NCBI GenBank assembly: GCA_046292765.1
Contig: JBKBQA010000008.1
Location: forward strand, 62,001 to 126,000
Reading direction: 5' to 3'
DNA: 64,000 nucleotides
Source of the DNA: PGZG01 sp046292765
GTDB taxonomy: Bacteria > Pseudomonadota > Gammaproteobacteria > Pseudomonadales > Alcanivoracaceae
Program-made: the position numbers and the translations under genes
The notes under the pieces: generated by a model
Told to the model about the DNA's origin: nothing
What the model saw: the letters and a program-made list of their open reading frames with translations, nothing else
Databases searched by the model: none
In this document: one piece after another, positions 17,904 to 25,912 of the stretch
How positions within the stretch are numbered: position 1 is the stretch's first letter
Layout: the number at the start of each line of letters is the position of its first letter

Positions 17904-17984
17904 ATGGCAAAACTGAAAACCTCGCTGACCGGATTGATCATCGGGCTACTGCTCGGTCTGTGGAGCGGGGTCAGTAAGCACTGA
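17904..17984 (+). CDS. 26-residue single-helix membrane peptide
   Basis: A short frame starts at the ATG at 17904 and ends with TGA at 17982-17984, encoding MAKLKTSLTGLIIGLLLGLW followed by SGVSKH. A strong ribosome binding site, AAAGGAGGA (17888-17896), lies seven bases upstream. The product has a basic N-terminus, one hydrophobic helix of about 14 residues with a GxxxG-like spacing (GLIIGLLLG), and a basic tail. That is the form of small bacterial membrane regulators. A perfect CRP-type site lies upstream. No homologue is recognised. The good ribosome site and sensible composition make a real gene likely. Confidence 0.6.
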   Translation: MAKLKTSLTGLIIGLLLGLWSGVSKH

Positions 17985-18022
17985 CAATCGCCAGCAAAGA
18001 GGAGAAACCGGAATACCTCGAA

Positions 18023-18355
18023 TCAGGCCGCGACCTGCTCCTGCTCCGCCAGCTGCATCGCCCGGCAGATCTCTTCGATCGCCGTTGGCACCTGACCATT
18101 GCGTTCGTGGCGCACTTCCAACCCATAGCGACTGACGCAGTGCGGGCACAGCACCATGTAGGTGTCGTCCGCGCCCTCGCCCTGCTCCGCCACCAGCCAA
18201 CCTTCCTGCTTCGCGCGCTGGCCGATGTCGTGATAGTAGTCGAGGCCGATCCGGCGATTAGGCTCAAAATCGAAGGTGCTGGTGCAACCGTGGCAGTTCA
18301 GCCACATGTCATACAGCGCGGCTGCGTCGTACACATCCCTGGGATCGAATGCCAT
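18023..18355 (-). CDS. Small cytosolic protein with two CxxC motifs, unknown function
   Basis: The 110-residue product starts at the ATG at 18355, which has GGAGG five bases upstream; an ATG four codons earlier lacks such a site. It contains two Cys pairs, NCHGCTSTF and LCPHCVSRYG, spaced about 45 residues apart, which could bind one zinc or form a rubredoxin-like knuckle. The rest is acidic, with DIGQRAKQEGWLVAEQGE resembling a small alpha/beta scaffold. I do not recognise a named family. It sits between the 26-codon gene and the TetR gene, all lying close together. Confidence 0.7.
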   Translation of the reverse strand: MAFDPRDVYDAAALYDMWLNCHGCTSTFDFEPNRRIGLDYYHDIGQRAKQEGWLVAEQGEGADDTYMVLCPHCVSRYGLEVRHERNGQVPTAIEEICRAMQLAEQEQVAA

Positions 18356-18400
18356 GCCTGCCTCCATTTTCTCTATATCAATAGCTTAGGAGACATTCTT

Positions 18401-18486
18401 AAAGTAACTTTCAGAGAAAGGCAAGCGCCATAAATAGAATATTGTGAATAGGGTCATAAAGTTACAGCTGAAAGCTAAAGTAACTC
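18401..18486. repeat. Three AAAGT(A/T)AC elements around the leader of the CxxC gene
   Basis: AAAGTAACTTT at 18401-18411 is a perfect dyad about a central A. A second inverted pair, AGTTAC (18460-18465) and GTAACT (18480-18485), encloses AGCTGAAAGCT. Together they place three copies of one short element in 86 bases between the TetR stop and the CxxC-protein start. This may be an operator cluster; the second pair could also serve as a weak terminator for the TetR gene. Confidence 0.35.
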
Positions 18487-18491
18487 CGCCA

Positions 18492-19148
18492 TCACCCCCC
18501 TTCAACCGTCAGACGATCGCCAAGCCGAGCCCCCACCGTCAGCGCCCTGGCGCCAAGAAACACCATCGACAACTGCACTGCCACCCGGTCCAGCCCCAGC
18601 CGACGTTGCGCCGGGGTCATGTCGAGCGCCAGGATGCCAAAACCGAACATCACCGCCACCGCTGCTTCGGCAGCACGCAGATCGTCCACCGGCGGCAGCT
18701 CCCGATGCTCACCGACACTGCGAATATCGTCCGCCAGCTCCTCCACCAGCAGCTGCAGCTCCCGATGCACACGGCGCCGGATACTGGCGGAGGTGCCAAG
18801 CCGCTGCTGCACCAACAACCGGAACTCGGCTTCATGGCCGGACAGATAAGCGAGGAAGCGCTCAACCAGATCACGCACCCCACGTGCCGGATCGGCGACG
18901 ATCAGCTCCCGACGCCCCTGCCGCATGGCATCGCGAAGACGGAAGCAGGCCTGGTCTACCAATGCCTGCCCGAGGCTGTCCATGTCCGGGAAATGGTTGT
19001 ACAGCGACGGCGCCGCCAGCTCCGCCTGCCGCGCCACCTCTCGCAATCCAAGACTGTCGAGACCACGACCACTGACCAGTAACTGCATTGCCGCATCAAG
19101 AATGCGCTGGCGGGTCTGGGCCTTGCGTTCAGCACGGTTCAGGGTCAT
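18492..19148 (-). CDS. TetR-family repressor, FabR-like
   Basis: The 218-residue protein has an N-terminal HTH (residues about 10-58). It reads like FabR, the repressor of unsaturated fatty acid synthesis: GRGLDSLGLREVARQAELAA followed by PSLYNHFPDMDSLGQALVDQ. The C-terminal ligand domain is divergent and helical. FabR senses the balance of saturated and unsaturated acyl thioesters, and many marine relatives sit beside a desaturase. Here the gene is divergent from the fatty acyl reductase at 19461, which fits control of acyl-chain use. An imperfect palindrome lies 22 bases upstream of its start. The target genes are inferred, not shown. Confidence 0.85.
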   Translation of the reverse strand: MTLNRAERKAQTRQRILDAAMQLLVSGRGLDSLGLREVARQAELAAPSLYNHFPDMDSLGQALVDQACFRLRDAMRQGRRELIVADPARGVRDLVERFLAYLSGHEAEFRLLVQQRLGTSASIRRRVHRELQLLVEELADDIRSVGEHRELPPVDDLRAAEAAVAVMFGFGILALDMTPAQRRLGLDRVAVQLSMVFLGARALTVGARLGDRLTVEGG

Positions 19149-19170
19149 GGCGTATCTCTTTCAATGTACA

Positions 19171-19185
19171 GTTGTAAGTTATAAC
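19171..19185. promoter_or_regulatory. Candidate TetR operator
   Basis: GTTGTAAGTTATAAC is a 15-base dyad with one mismatch (GTTGTAA / TTATAAC around a central G), 22 bases before the TetR start codon and in the divergent control region shared with the fatty acyl reductase. Position and symmetry suit autoregulation by the TetR protein. Confidence 0.45.
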
Positions 19186-19460
19186 ACAATGACACGATGC
19201 CATTGAAGCCTGTAAATATGGACTAGGAAAATCAGATTATTGACCAAAAGATCGCCATGCCGTAAATTTCGCCTAACGATTGTTATTCATAATACCGGGC
19301 GCGGCAAGCTCACCGGCAGAAAAGACAAAACAGGAAGGCAGGGCGCCTCGTTTCCGCTACAGTCTGATGACCAGCGTCAGGGATCCGGCAGGCGACGTTC
19401 CAGGCACATCGGGGTCGAACCTGTCTGCAAAAAGACATCGCTACAAAGAAGGGGAAAACC
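19186..19460. other. Divergent intergenic region, nothing else recognised
   Basis: This 275-base stretch lies between the TetR operator and the fatty acyl reductase start. It presumably holds the reductase promoter. I see no credible small gene, hairpin or known site in it. A GGGG ribosome-binding stretch (AAGAAGGGGAAAACC) stands just before the reductase ATG. Confidence 0.4.
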
Positions 19461-21473
19461 ATGAACTACTTCGTCACCGGCGCCACCGGCTTTATCGGTC
19501 GCTTTCTGATTGCCCGCCTGCTGGCCCGCAAGGACAGTCGGGTGTTTGCTCTGGTCCGCCCGGGCTCGGAGTACAAGCTCGACGCCCTGCGTCGGCGCCT
19601 GAACATCGAGCCGGAACGGCTAATCGCCATCAAGGGCGACCTGACCAAGAAAGTGCTCGGCGTCAGCAAGCGCGACCGCGACGATCTTACCGCAGCAAAA
19701 ATTGATCACTTTTTCCATCTGGCGGCAATCTACGACCTCACCGCCGATGAAAACCAGCAGCGCTACACCAACATCGAAGGCACCCGCAACGCCCTGCGTC
19801 TTGCAGAAGAGTTGGGTGCCGGCGGCTTTCACCACATCAGCTCAATTGCCGCCGCCGGCCTGTATGACGGCACCTTCCGCGAAGACATGTTCGAGGAAGC
19901 TGGCGAACTGGCTGATGCCTATCTGCAAACCAAACACGAAGCCGAAGCGCTGGTGCGACTGGAGGCCAAAGTGCCCTGGCGCATCTACCGCCCGTCGATG
20001 GTGGTTGGCCACTCACAAACCGGTGAGATGGACAAGATCGATGGCCCCTACTACTTCTTCAAGCTGATCCAGAAGCTCAGCGACATCCTGCCGCCGTGGG
20101 TACCCCTGCTCGGCATCGAAGGCGGTCAATTCAATATTGTTCCGGTGGACTTTGTCGCCAGCGCCATCGATCACATTGCCCATGTGAAAGATCGCGACGG
20201 GCAGTGCTTCCACCTCACCGCCGACCGTCACTACAGTGTTGGCGAAGTGATGAATATTTTTGCCGGTGTCGCCGATGCGCCGAAAATGCCGGTGCGTATC
20301 GACAATAGTGTTTTCGAAGCTGTCCCCGGCATGGTCCGCAAGGGTATTGGTTCGCTCACCCCGGCGAAGTTCTTCCTCCATCAGGCCATGGAAGGGCTCG
20401 ATATTCCCGAGTCGGCGCTGAAGTTTCTCAGCTACCCGACCAGTTTCGATAACAGCAATGCCAAAGCGGCGCTGAGCGGCAGCGGAATTGAAGCACCGGA
20501 ACTGGAAGCCTATGCGCAGCTGCTGTGGGATTACTGGGAAAACCACCTCGACCCGGACCGTGACGAGCGCGAAGACGACTCCGCACCGTCGATCAGTCTG
20601 GAAGAGCGCGTTTCCGGCAAGGTGGTGCTGGTCACCGGCGCCACTTCCGGGATTGGTAAAGCCGCCGCACTGAAATTGGCTCGCGCCGGCGCCATCGTAT
20701 TAGTGGTGGCCCGCACCGCAGAAAAGCTGGAAGAAACCCTGCACGAGATCGAACAGCTCGGTGGCAAGGCATTCTCCTACAGCGCCGACGTGTCGCACCT
20801 GGACGATTGCGATCGCCTGGTAAAACAGATCATTGCCGATCACGGCCAGGTGGATATTCTGGTCAACAACGCCGGCCGCTCGATCCGCCGCTCAGTGGAG
20901 CATTCCTATGATCGCTTCCACGATTTCGAACGCACCATGCAGCTGAACTACTTCGGTGCCCTGCGCCTGATCATGCAGTTGCTGCCATCCATGACCGAAC
21001 GCGGGGCCGGCCATATCATCAATATTTCCTCCATTGGTGTACTGACCAACGCCCCACGCTTCTCAGCGTATGTGGCCTCGAAGGCGGCACTGGATGCCTT
21101 CACCCGCTGCGCCTCATCAGAACTGGCCCACCACGGCATTCGCTTCACCACCATCAACATGCCGCTGGTGCGCACGCCGATGATCGCGCCGACCAAAATT
21201 TACAACCATGTGCCGACCATCAGCCCGAACCAGGCCGCCGACATGATCTGCGACGCCATCGTTCGCCAGCCGAAGCGGATTGCCACCAGCCTCGGTATCG
21301 TCGGCCAGGTGATGCACTTTCTAACCCCGAAAATCACCGAAACCATCATGAACACCGGCTACAAGATTTTCTCCGACTCGTCCGCCGCACTGGGCCAGAA
21401 GGAGAAAACGCCGAAGCGAATCAGCCGCGAACAGCAGGCCTTCTCCAGACTGTTCAAAGGGATTCACTGGTAA
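19461..21473 (+). CDS. Two-domain fatty acyl-CoA/ACP reductase (alcohol-forming)
   Basis: The 670-residue protein fuses two Rossmann domains. The N-terminal extended-SDR half has GATGFIG at 7-13 and Tyr154-x-x-x-Lys158 (YLQTK). The C-terminal Acr1-like half has GATSGIG at 393-399 and Tyr537-x-x-x-Lys541 (YVASK), with serine in NISSIGVL. Length, domain order, the N-terminus MNYFVTGATGFIGRFL and the C-terminus FKGIHW match the Marinobacter fatty acyl reductase that converts acyl-CoA through aldehyde to fatty alcohol for wax esters. The C-terminal half would make the aldehyde and the N-terminal half the alcohol. It is divergent from a FabR-like regulator and followed by a very strong inverted repeat. 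Function assignment rests on remembered family sequence. Confidence 0.9.
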   Translation: MNYFVTGATGFIGRFLIARLLARKDSRVFALVRPGSEYKLDALRRRLNIEPERLIAIKGDLTKKVLGVSKRDRDDLTAAKIDHFFHLAAIYDLTADENQQRYTNIEGTRNALRLAEELGAGGFHHISSIAAAGLYDGTFREDMFEEAGELADAYLQTKHEAEALVRLEAKVPWRIYRPSMVVGHSQTGEMDKIDGPYYFFKLIQKLSDILPPWVPLLGIEGGQFNIVPVDFVASAIDHIAHVKDRDGQCFHLTADRHYSVGEVMNIFAGVADAPKMPVRIDNSVFEAVPGMVRKGIGSLTPAKFFLHQAMEGLDIPESALKFLSYPTSFDNSNAKAALSGSGIEAPELEAYAQLLWDYWENHLDPDRDEREDDSAPSISLEERVSGKVVLVTGATSGIGKAAALKLARAGAIVLVVARTAEKLEETLHEIEQLGGKAFSYSADVSHLDDCDRLVKQIIADHGQVDILVNNAGRSIRRSVEHSYDRFHDFERTMQLNYFGALRLIMQLLPSMTERGAGHIINISSIGVLTNAPRFSAYVASKAALDAFTRCASSELAHHGIRFTTINMPLVRTPMIAPTKIYNHVPTISPNQAADMICDAIVRQPKRIATSLGIVGQVMHFLTPKITETIMNTGYKIFSDSSAALGQKEKTPKRISREQQAFSRLFKGIHW

Positions 21474-21487
21474 GGATCGGCATGTAG

Positions 21488-21539
21488 CTGGCAGCAAACC
21501 ACAGAGGCGCCTGACGGCGCCTCTGTGGTTTGCTGCCAG
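21488..21539. terminator. 24-bp perfect inverted repeat after the acyl reductase
   Basis: Arms 21488-21511 and 21516-21539 are perfectly complementary over 24 bases around the four-base loop TGAC. The hairpin begins 14 bases after the reductase stop. No T-run follows, so it is not a classical intrinsic terminator. It may instead act as an RNase barrier or bidirectional stop. Confidence 0.6.
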
Positions 21540-21644
21540 CGCCCCCCGCTTCCCCGATTCCTCGCTCGGCCAAGCGCCTCACTGCCCTGTTTGTCACGAT
21601 AAGCTCACAACCATTGTGTTAAATGTGTGGATTGATTATGCCTA

Positions 21645-21658
21645 TCGCATTAATGCGA
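21645..21658. promoter_or_regulatory. Perfect 14-bp palindrome upstream of katG
   Basis: TCGCATTAATGCGA is fully self-complementary and lies about 110 bases before the katG start. A possible -10 box TATAAC lies at about 21691. It could be an operator for a peroxide regulator, but it does not match the OxyR spacing pattern well. Confidence 0.35.
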
Positions 21659-21766
21659 AGGCTTCGTTACCCCTTGTCGACCAAATACCTTATAACGGAT
21701 TCCACGCTGCACGCTGTGGCGACACATCAATACCGACACCTCAATAAAAGAAACCGGGAGAGAGCA

Positions 21767-23974
21767 ATGACTGCTATCGGTAAAAATAACCAGGGAAAAT
21801 GCCCCGTCATGCATGGTGGCCAAACCACCATAGGGGGCACCGGAACGGCCAATCAGGACTGGTGGCCCAACCAGCTGAATCTGAAGATCCTTCACCAGCA
21901 CACCCCGGAATCCAGCCCCCTTGGCGCCGGCTTCAACTACGCCAAAGCCTTCAACAAACTGAACTACAAAGCCCTGAAAAAGGACCTCCACGCCCTGATG
22001 ACTGACTCTCAGGACTGGTGGCCGGCGGACTATGGTCACTACGGCCCATTCTTTATCCGCATGGCCTGGCACAGCGCCGGCACCTACCGCACCGGTGACG
22101 GCCGTGGCGGCGGCAATACCGGCAACCAGCGCTTTGCGCCGCTGAACAGCTGGCCAGACAACGGCAACCTCGACAAGGCACGGCGCCTGCTCTGGCCGAT
22201 CAAGCAGAAATACGGCAACCAGATCTCCTGGGCCGACCTGATGCTGCTGGCCGGTAACGTGGCGATCGAATCCATGGGCCTGAAGCCATTCGGCTTCGGT
22301 GGCGGCCGCGCCGACATCTACGCGCCGGAAGAAGACATCTACTGGGGCGTTGAGGGCACCTGGCTGGGCAACAAGCGCTACAGCGGTGAACGCGATCTGG
22401 AAAACCCGCTTGCCGCAGTGCAGATGGGCCTGATCTATGTGAATCCGGAAGGCCCGGACGGCAACCCGGACCCGCTGTTGTCTGCCAAAGACATTCGTGA
22501 AACCTTCGCCCGCATGGGCATGGACGACGAGGAAACCGTCGCCCTCACCGCCGGCGGCCACACCTTCGGCAAAGCTCACGGCGCCGGCGACCCGACACTG
22601 GTCGGCCCGGAACCCGAAGCAGCCCCTGTCGAAGCAATGGGCTTCGGCTGGATAAACCGCCACGGTACCGGCAAGGGTGGCGATACCACCACCAGCGGCA
22701 TCGAAGGCGCCTGGACCAACACCCCCATTCAGTGGGACATGAGCTACTTCGACCTGCTGTTCCGCTACGAGTGGGAGCTGACCAAGAGCCCAGCCGGTGC
22801 CCAGCAATGGCTGGCCAAAAACGTGGCTGAGAAAGACATGGCGCCGGACGCCCACGACCCGAACAAAAAGCACCGGCCGATGATGACCACCGCTGATATG
22901 GCCATGCGCATGGACCCAATCTACGAGAAGATCTCGCGCCGCTTCCACAAGAACCCGAAGCTGTTTGCGGATGCCTTCGCCCGCGCCTGGTTCAAACTGC
23001 TGCACCGCGACATGGGCCCGAAATCGCGCTACCTCGGCCCGGAAGTGCCGAAGGAAGACCTGATCTGGCAAGACCCGCTACCGCCGGTGGAGCACAAACT
23101 GATCGGCAAGAAAGACACCGCCGCGCTGAAAAAGCAGATCCTCGATTCCGGCCTGACCATTTCACAACTGGTCTCCACTGCCTGGGCCTCGGCCTCCACC
23201 TTCCGCGGCTCGGACAACCGTGGCGGCGCCAACGGCGCGCGCATTCGGCTGGCCCCGCAGAAGGACTGGGCAGTGAACCAGCCGGCCCAACTGAAGAAGG
23301 TGCTGACGAAACTGGAAAGCATACAGAAGGCCTTCAACGATCAGGGCGGTAAAACACGCGTGTCACTGGCCGACCTCATTGTGCTCGGCGGTGCTGCTGC
23401 CGTTGAAGAAGCCGCCCGCGCTGCTGGCATCAAGGTTGAGGTGCCATTCCATCCAGGCCGCACCGACGCCAGCGCCAGACAGACCGACGCGGAATCCTTC
23501 AATGTTCTGGAACCGGTTTCCGATGGCTTCCGCAACTACCAGAAGGCCCGCTTCACCGTGCCAGCCGAGCAGATGCTGGTCGACCGCGCCCAACTGCTGA
23601 CCCTGTCCGCACCGGAAATGACCGTACTGGTCGGCGGCATGCGCGTACTCGGCACCAATGTTGGCAACGCCAAACACGGCGTGTTAACCAGGAAAGCAGG
23701 CGTACTCAGCAACGACTTCTTCGTCAACCTGCTCGACATGAGCACCGAGTGGAAGCCGGTGAATGCAGATGCGGAAGAGTTCGAAGGCCGCGACCGCAAG
23801 ACCGGCAAGGTCAAATGGACCGCCACCCGCGTCGACCTGATATTCGGCTCCAACTCGCAACTGCGAGCACTGGCAGAGGTGTACGCTCAGGCCGATGCGA
23901 AGGAGAAGTTTGTGAAGGATTTCGTCAAGGCCTGGAACAAGGTGATGAATACAGACCGGTTTGATCTGGCCTGA
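21767..23974 (+). CDS. katG: Catalase-peroxidase KatG
   Basis: The 735-residue bifunctional heme enzyme breaks down hydrogen peroxide and peroxidises organic substrates. The start at 21767 (MTAIGKNNQGKCPVMHGG) has GGGAGAG upstream. An in-frame ATG at 21623 would add 48 residues unlike the family. Distal residues Arg98, Trp101 and His102 stand in RMAWHSAGTYR. The Met-Tyr-Trp adduct partners are Trp101, Tyr224 (GLIYVNPEG) and Met250 (FARMG). The proximal heme ligand is His265 (AGGHTFGKAHG). All are present at the spacing seen in the Mycobacterium enzyme. The C-terminal half is the usual degenerate duplicate domain without heme. It is cytosolic and a homodimer. Nothing suggests truncation. Confidence 0.97.
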   Translation: MTAIGKNNQGKCPVMHGGQTTIGGTGTANQDWWPNQLNLKILHQHTPESSPLGAGFNYAKAFNKLNYKALKKDLHALMTDSQDWWPADYGHYGPFFIRMAWHSAGTYRTGDGRGGGNTGNQRFAPLNSWPDNGNLDKARRLLWPIKQKYGNQISWADLMLLAGNVAIESMGLKPFGFGGGRADIYAPEEDIYWGVEGTWLGNKRYSGERDLENPLAAVQMGLIYVNPEGPDGNPDPLLSAKDIRETFARMGMDDEETVALTAGGHTFGKAHGAGDPTLVGPEPEAAPVEAMGFGWINRHGTGKGGDTTTSGIEGAWTNTPIQWDMSYFDLLFRYEWELTKSPAGAQQWLAKNVAEKDMAPDAHDPNKKHRPMMTTADMAMRMDPIYEKISRRFHKNPKLFADAFARAWFKLLHRDMGPKSRYLGPEVPKEDLIWQDPLPPVEHKLIGKKDTAALKKQILDSGLTISQLVSTAWASASTFRGSDNRGGANGARIRLAPQKDWAVNQPAQLKKVLTKLESIQKAFNDQGGKTRVSLADLIVLGGAAAVEEAARAAGIKVEVPFHPGRTDASARQTDAESFNVLEPVSDGFRNYQKARFTVPAEQMLVDRAQLLTLSAPEMTVLVGGMRVLGTNVGNAKHGVLTRKAGVLSNDFFVNLLDMSTEWKPVNADAEEFEGRDRKTGKVKWTATRVDLIFGSNSQLRALAEVYAQADAKEKFVKDFVKAWNKVMNTDRFDLA

Positions 23975-23996
23975 TTGCTGCGTTTTGCCCTGCAAC

Positions 23997-24026
23997 GTAA
24001 AGCGGCGCCTTCGGGCGCCGCTTTAC
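23997..24026. terminator. Intrinsic-type hairpin after katG
   Basis: Two 13-base arms, GTAAAGCGGCGCC and its exact complement (24014-24026), close on a C-TTCG-G tetraloop, one of the most stable RNA loops. It lies 23 bases past the katG stop. Only a short T/A-rich tail (ATTTAAC) follows. Confidence 0.8.
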
Positions 24027-24127
24027 ATTTAACACTCATGCCAAATGCTGACACGGAAAATAGCGGCGACGAAGAGCGTAGAAAGGTATAGCATCATCTG
24101 AATGATAACCAAGGAAGGTTAATCTCG

Positions 24128-25165
24128 ATGCGAACGTCACGCTCAGCTTTTCATCTCATCTCTACCTCAATGCTCGGGCTGCTGGTTTACAGCGGCAGCA
24201 TTCAAGCCGAACAAACAACCTGGTGGCAACGCGCCGATATCTATGCCGCGCTGGGCGTCAGCCATGTGGAAGCCGCGCCCGAAACCGGCGGCAGCATCGG
24301 CATGAGCTTCGACGACAGCAGCACCCCGACATTGGACAAATCGCTGATCGGCGGCGAAGGCCTCGACAGCCGCCACTACCTGCCCAGCGGCACGCTAGGC
24401 GCACGCATCCACCTCACCCAGCGCCTGAGCTGGGGTGTGGAAATGCATCGCTATTCATTCAGCGATGCCGAGTCGGCAGTGCCACTTGATGCCCCCGGCG
24501 TCACGCCGCTGCCGAACTCCGCCACCTTTCTCGAAACCAGCACGTTTAAACTTAAAGCGCACGATCTTGCCGCCACCGTCCGCTACAGCCGCTGGAATGT
24601 CACACTAGACGGTCTGTATGGCGAGCGCTCCGGCTCGTTTCTGTCAACTTCGTCAATGGATGCCTTCGGCGTATTCACCGCCAGCAACTTCATCAATATG
24701 ACTCTTGCCAACGGCTCATCCTTCAAGGGTGATGGCCAGCTTTATGGTTTCGGCCTGAGCATTGGCGTGCCGCGCACTACGGTGAGTCTTTTTGGCCGCT
24801 ACAAGCGTGCCGACCTGGAAGGCAGAAGCAACTCCTTCGCTCGCGCTGTCGGCACCGTCGCCTCGCCGACGAGCCCGCCATTGGTCGGCGCCTCTACGGT
24901 AACGCGCAACAACGCCAGGGCAGAAAGCATCATTCAGGATTATGAATACGGCCTGCAATTCGACTTCATCCCGTCGGAAGACGGCGTACAAAGTTTTGTC
25001 CGCCTATCCTATCTGGAAACCCGCTGGGAACTGAACGGCCTGCCCACAGGCAGCTCCGGCTTCGGCGGCACCATCGGGAACCTCACCGCCGACTCGTTCG
25101 CGAATGCGGGGCTTGGGAAGGCAACACTGAGAGGGTATGGAGCGGCGGTGGGGGTGATGTTCTGA
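24128..25165 (+). CDS. Outer-membrane beta-barrel protein
   Basis: The 345-residue protein has a signal peptide ending about SGSIQAEQ. It then has many alternating-hydrophobicity segments (LGARIHLTQRLSWGVEMHRYSF, DLAATVRYSRWNVTLDGLYGE, LYGFGLSIGVPRTTVSLFGRY, YGLQFDFIPSEDGVQSFVRLSYLETR) and ends GYGAAVGVMF with a C-terminal phenylalanine. These are standard marks of an outer-membrane barrel assembled by the BAM machine. It is not recognisably an OmpA or general porin family member. Long serine/alanine-rich loops are predicted outside. It is monocistronic and bracketed by the katG hairpin and the toxin-antitoxin pair on the other strand. Confidence 0.8.
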   Translation: MRTSRSAFHLISTSMLGLLVYSGSIQAEQTTWWQRADIYAALGVSHVEAAPETGGSIGMSFDDSSTPTLDKSLIGGEGLDSRHYLPSGTLGARIHLTQRLSWGVEMHRYSFSDAESAVPLDAPGVTPLPNSATFLETSTFKLKAHDLAATVRYSRWNVTLDGLYGERSGSFLSTSSMDAFGVFTASNFINMTLANGSSFKGDGQLYGFGLSIGVPRTTVSLFGRYKRADLEGRSNSFARAVGTVASPTSPPLVGASTVTRNNARAESIIQDYEYGLQFDFIPSEDGVQSFVRLSYLETRWELNGLPTGSSGFGGTIGNLTADSFANAGLGKATLRGYGAAVGVMF

Positions 25166-25185
25166 GCGGCATAACCTGAAAAACC

Positions 25186-25491
25186 TCAGAGCAGCACATC
25201 CAGCCCCTTCTGATCGACAAGATTTAGCAGCTTCATTGAAGGCCCATTCGGCTTCTTCCCGCCAATCTCCCACTTCTGAACCGTAGACGGACTGGTATTA
25301 AGGCAAGCAGCAAACACCGCCTGACTGGCGCGGCTCTTTTGCCGAATACGCTTGATCTGCGCCGGGGTATATTCCTTCACAGGCGGCAAGCACAAGGCAT
25401 CAAACTCGCGCAGCGTGACATCCTTCATCACACCCGCTTTATGCAGATCCCTGGCCGTTTCGTGGACCGTATCAAGAATCGATTTCTTCAT
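25186..25491 (-). CDS. HigA/NadS-type HTH antitoxin
   Basis: The 101-residue protein has an N-terminal region (MKKSILDTVHETARDLHKAG) and a C-terminal Xre-type HTH (TPAQIKRIRQKSRASQAVFA, followed by an ACLNTSPSTVQKWEIGGKKP recognition helix). It is the second gene of a toxin-first pair, overlapping the toxin gene by 20 bases. Such antitoxins bind and neutralise the RelE-fold toxin and repress their own promoter. Length and HTH position match the NadS/HigA group. Confidence 0.9.
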   Translation of the reverse strand: MKKSILDTVHETARDLHKAGVMKDVTLREFDALCLPPVKEYTPAQIKRIRQKSRASQAVFAACLNTSPSTVQKWEIGGKKPNGPSMKLLNLVDQKGLDVLL

Positions 25492-25858
25492 CGTTGACTA
25501 CCTCAATCAGCGCACCGGTTCTCACTGCTCTATTCAACTCGGCCTTGCTGTAGCCCAGCAGCTCCACCGCCAGGCGCTTCAAGCCATGTAATTCTCCGGG
25601 ACTGATATTGGCTCTGGCATTCTTGGCAAACCCGTAGACAAAGAAGGCCTTATCTTCAACCCGATAAGCCACCAGAGTGCGCACACCGCCACTCTTGCCT
25701 CTACCACCAACCGCCACACGTTTCTTGAATACATGGCCACCGAGGTTGGCATCCACCAGACCACGGCTCATTTCCTCCACCGCGCCTAGCAAGGCGGCAT
25801 CGCTCAAACGAATGCCCTCTGCCCAGCGGGCAAACTGCTTGGTCTTGAATATCTCCAT
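25472..25858 (-). CDS. RelE/HigB-family toxin
   Basis: The 128-residue protein has RelE-superfamily features: an N-terminal strand and helix (IFKTKQFARWAEG), a basic middle containing KKRVAVGGRGKSGGVRTLVAY, the strand AFFVYGFAKNARANIS and a C-terminal helix. This RelE subgroup (DUF1044-like, often paired with NadS) is thought to cleave mRNA on the ribosome, though activity of this branch is less studied. A perfect operator palindrome lies 27 bases upstream. The pair is encoded next to hipBA and a restriction locus, as is common in defence and stability islands. Confidence 0.88.
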   Translation of the reverse strand: MEIFKTKQFARWAEGIRLSDAALLGAVEEMSRGLVDANLGGHVFKKRVAVGGRGKSGGVRTLVAYRVEDKAFFVYGFAKNARANISPGELHGLKRLAVELLGYSKAELNRAVRTGALIEVVNDEEIDS

Positions 25859-25884
25859 TCGAATCCCTTCGACTTGCGGCAGTT

Positions 25885-25903
25885 TATAGCACTTAGTGCT
25901 ATA
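25885..25903. promoter_or_regulatory. Toxin-antitoxin operator palindrome
   Basis: TATAGCACT-T-AGTGCTATA is a perfect 9+1+9 palindrome centred 36 bases before the toxin start codon, with AT-rich ends that could form part of the -10 box. Its place and symmetry suit autorepression by the HTH antitoxin. Confidence 0.7.
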
Positions 25904-25912
25904 TAGTCAATT

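Noticed and set aside
21600..21720. OxyR site before katG
   Set aside because: I looked for ATAG-N7-CTAT repeats. Only a CCTATCG fragment and an unrelated palindrome were found, so the pattern is not supported.
21623..21766. N-terminal extension of KatG from an earlier ATG
   Set aside because: The 48 extra residues do not resemble KatG and lack a ribosome site, while the ATG at 21767 has GGGAGAG and the expected N-terminus.
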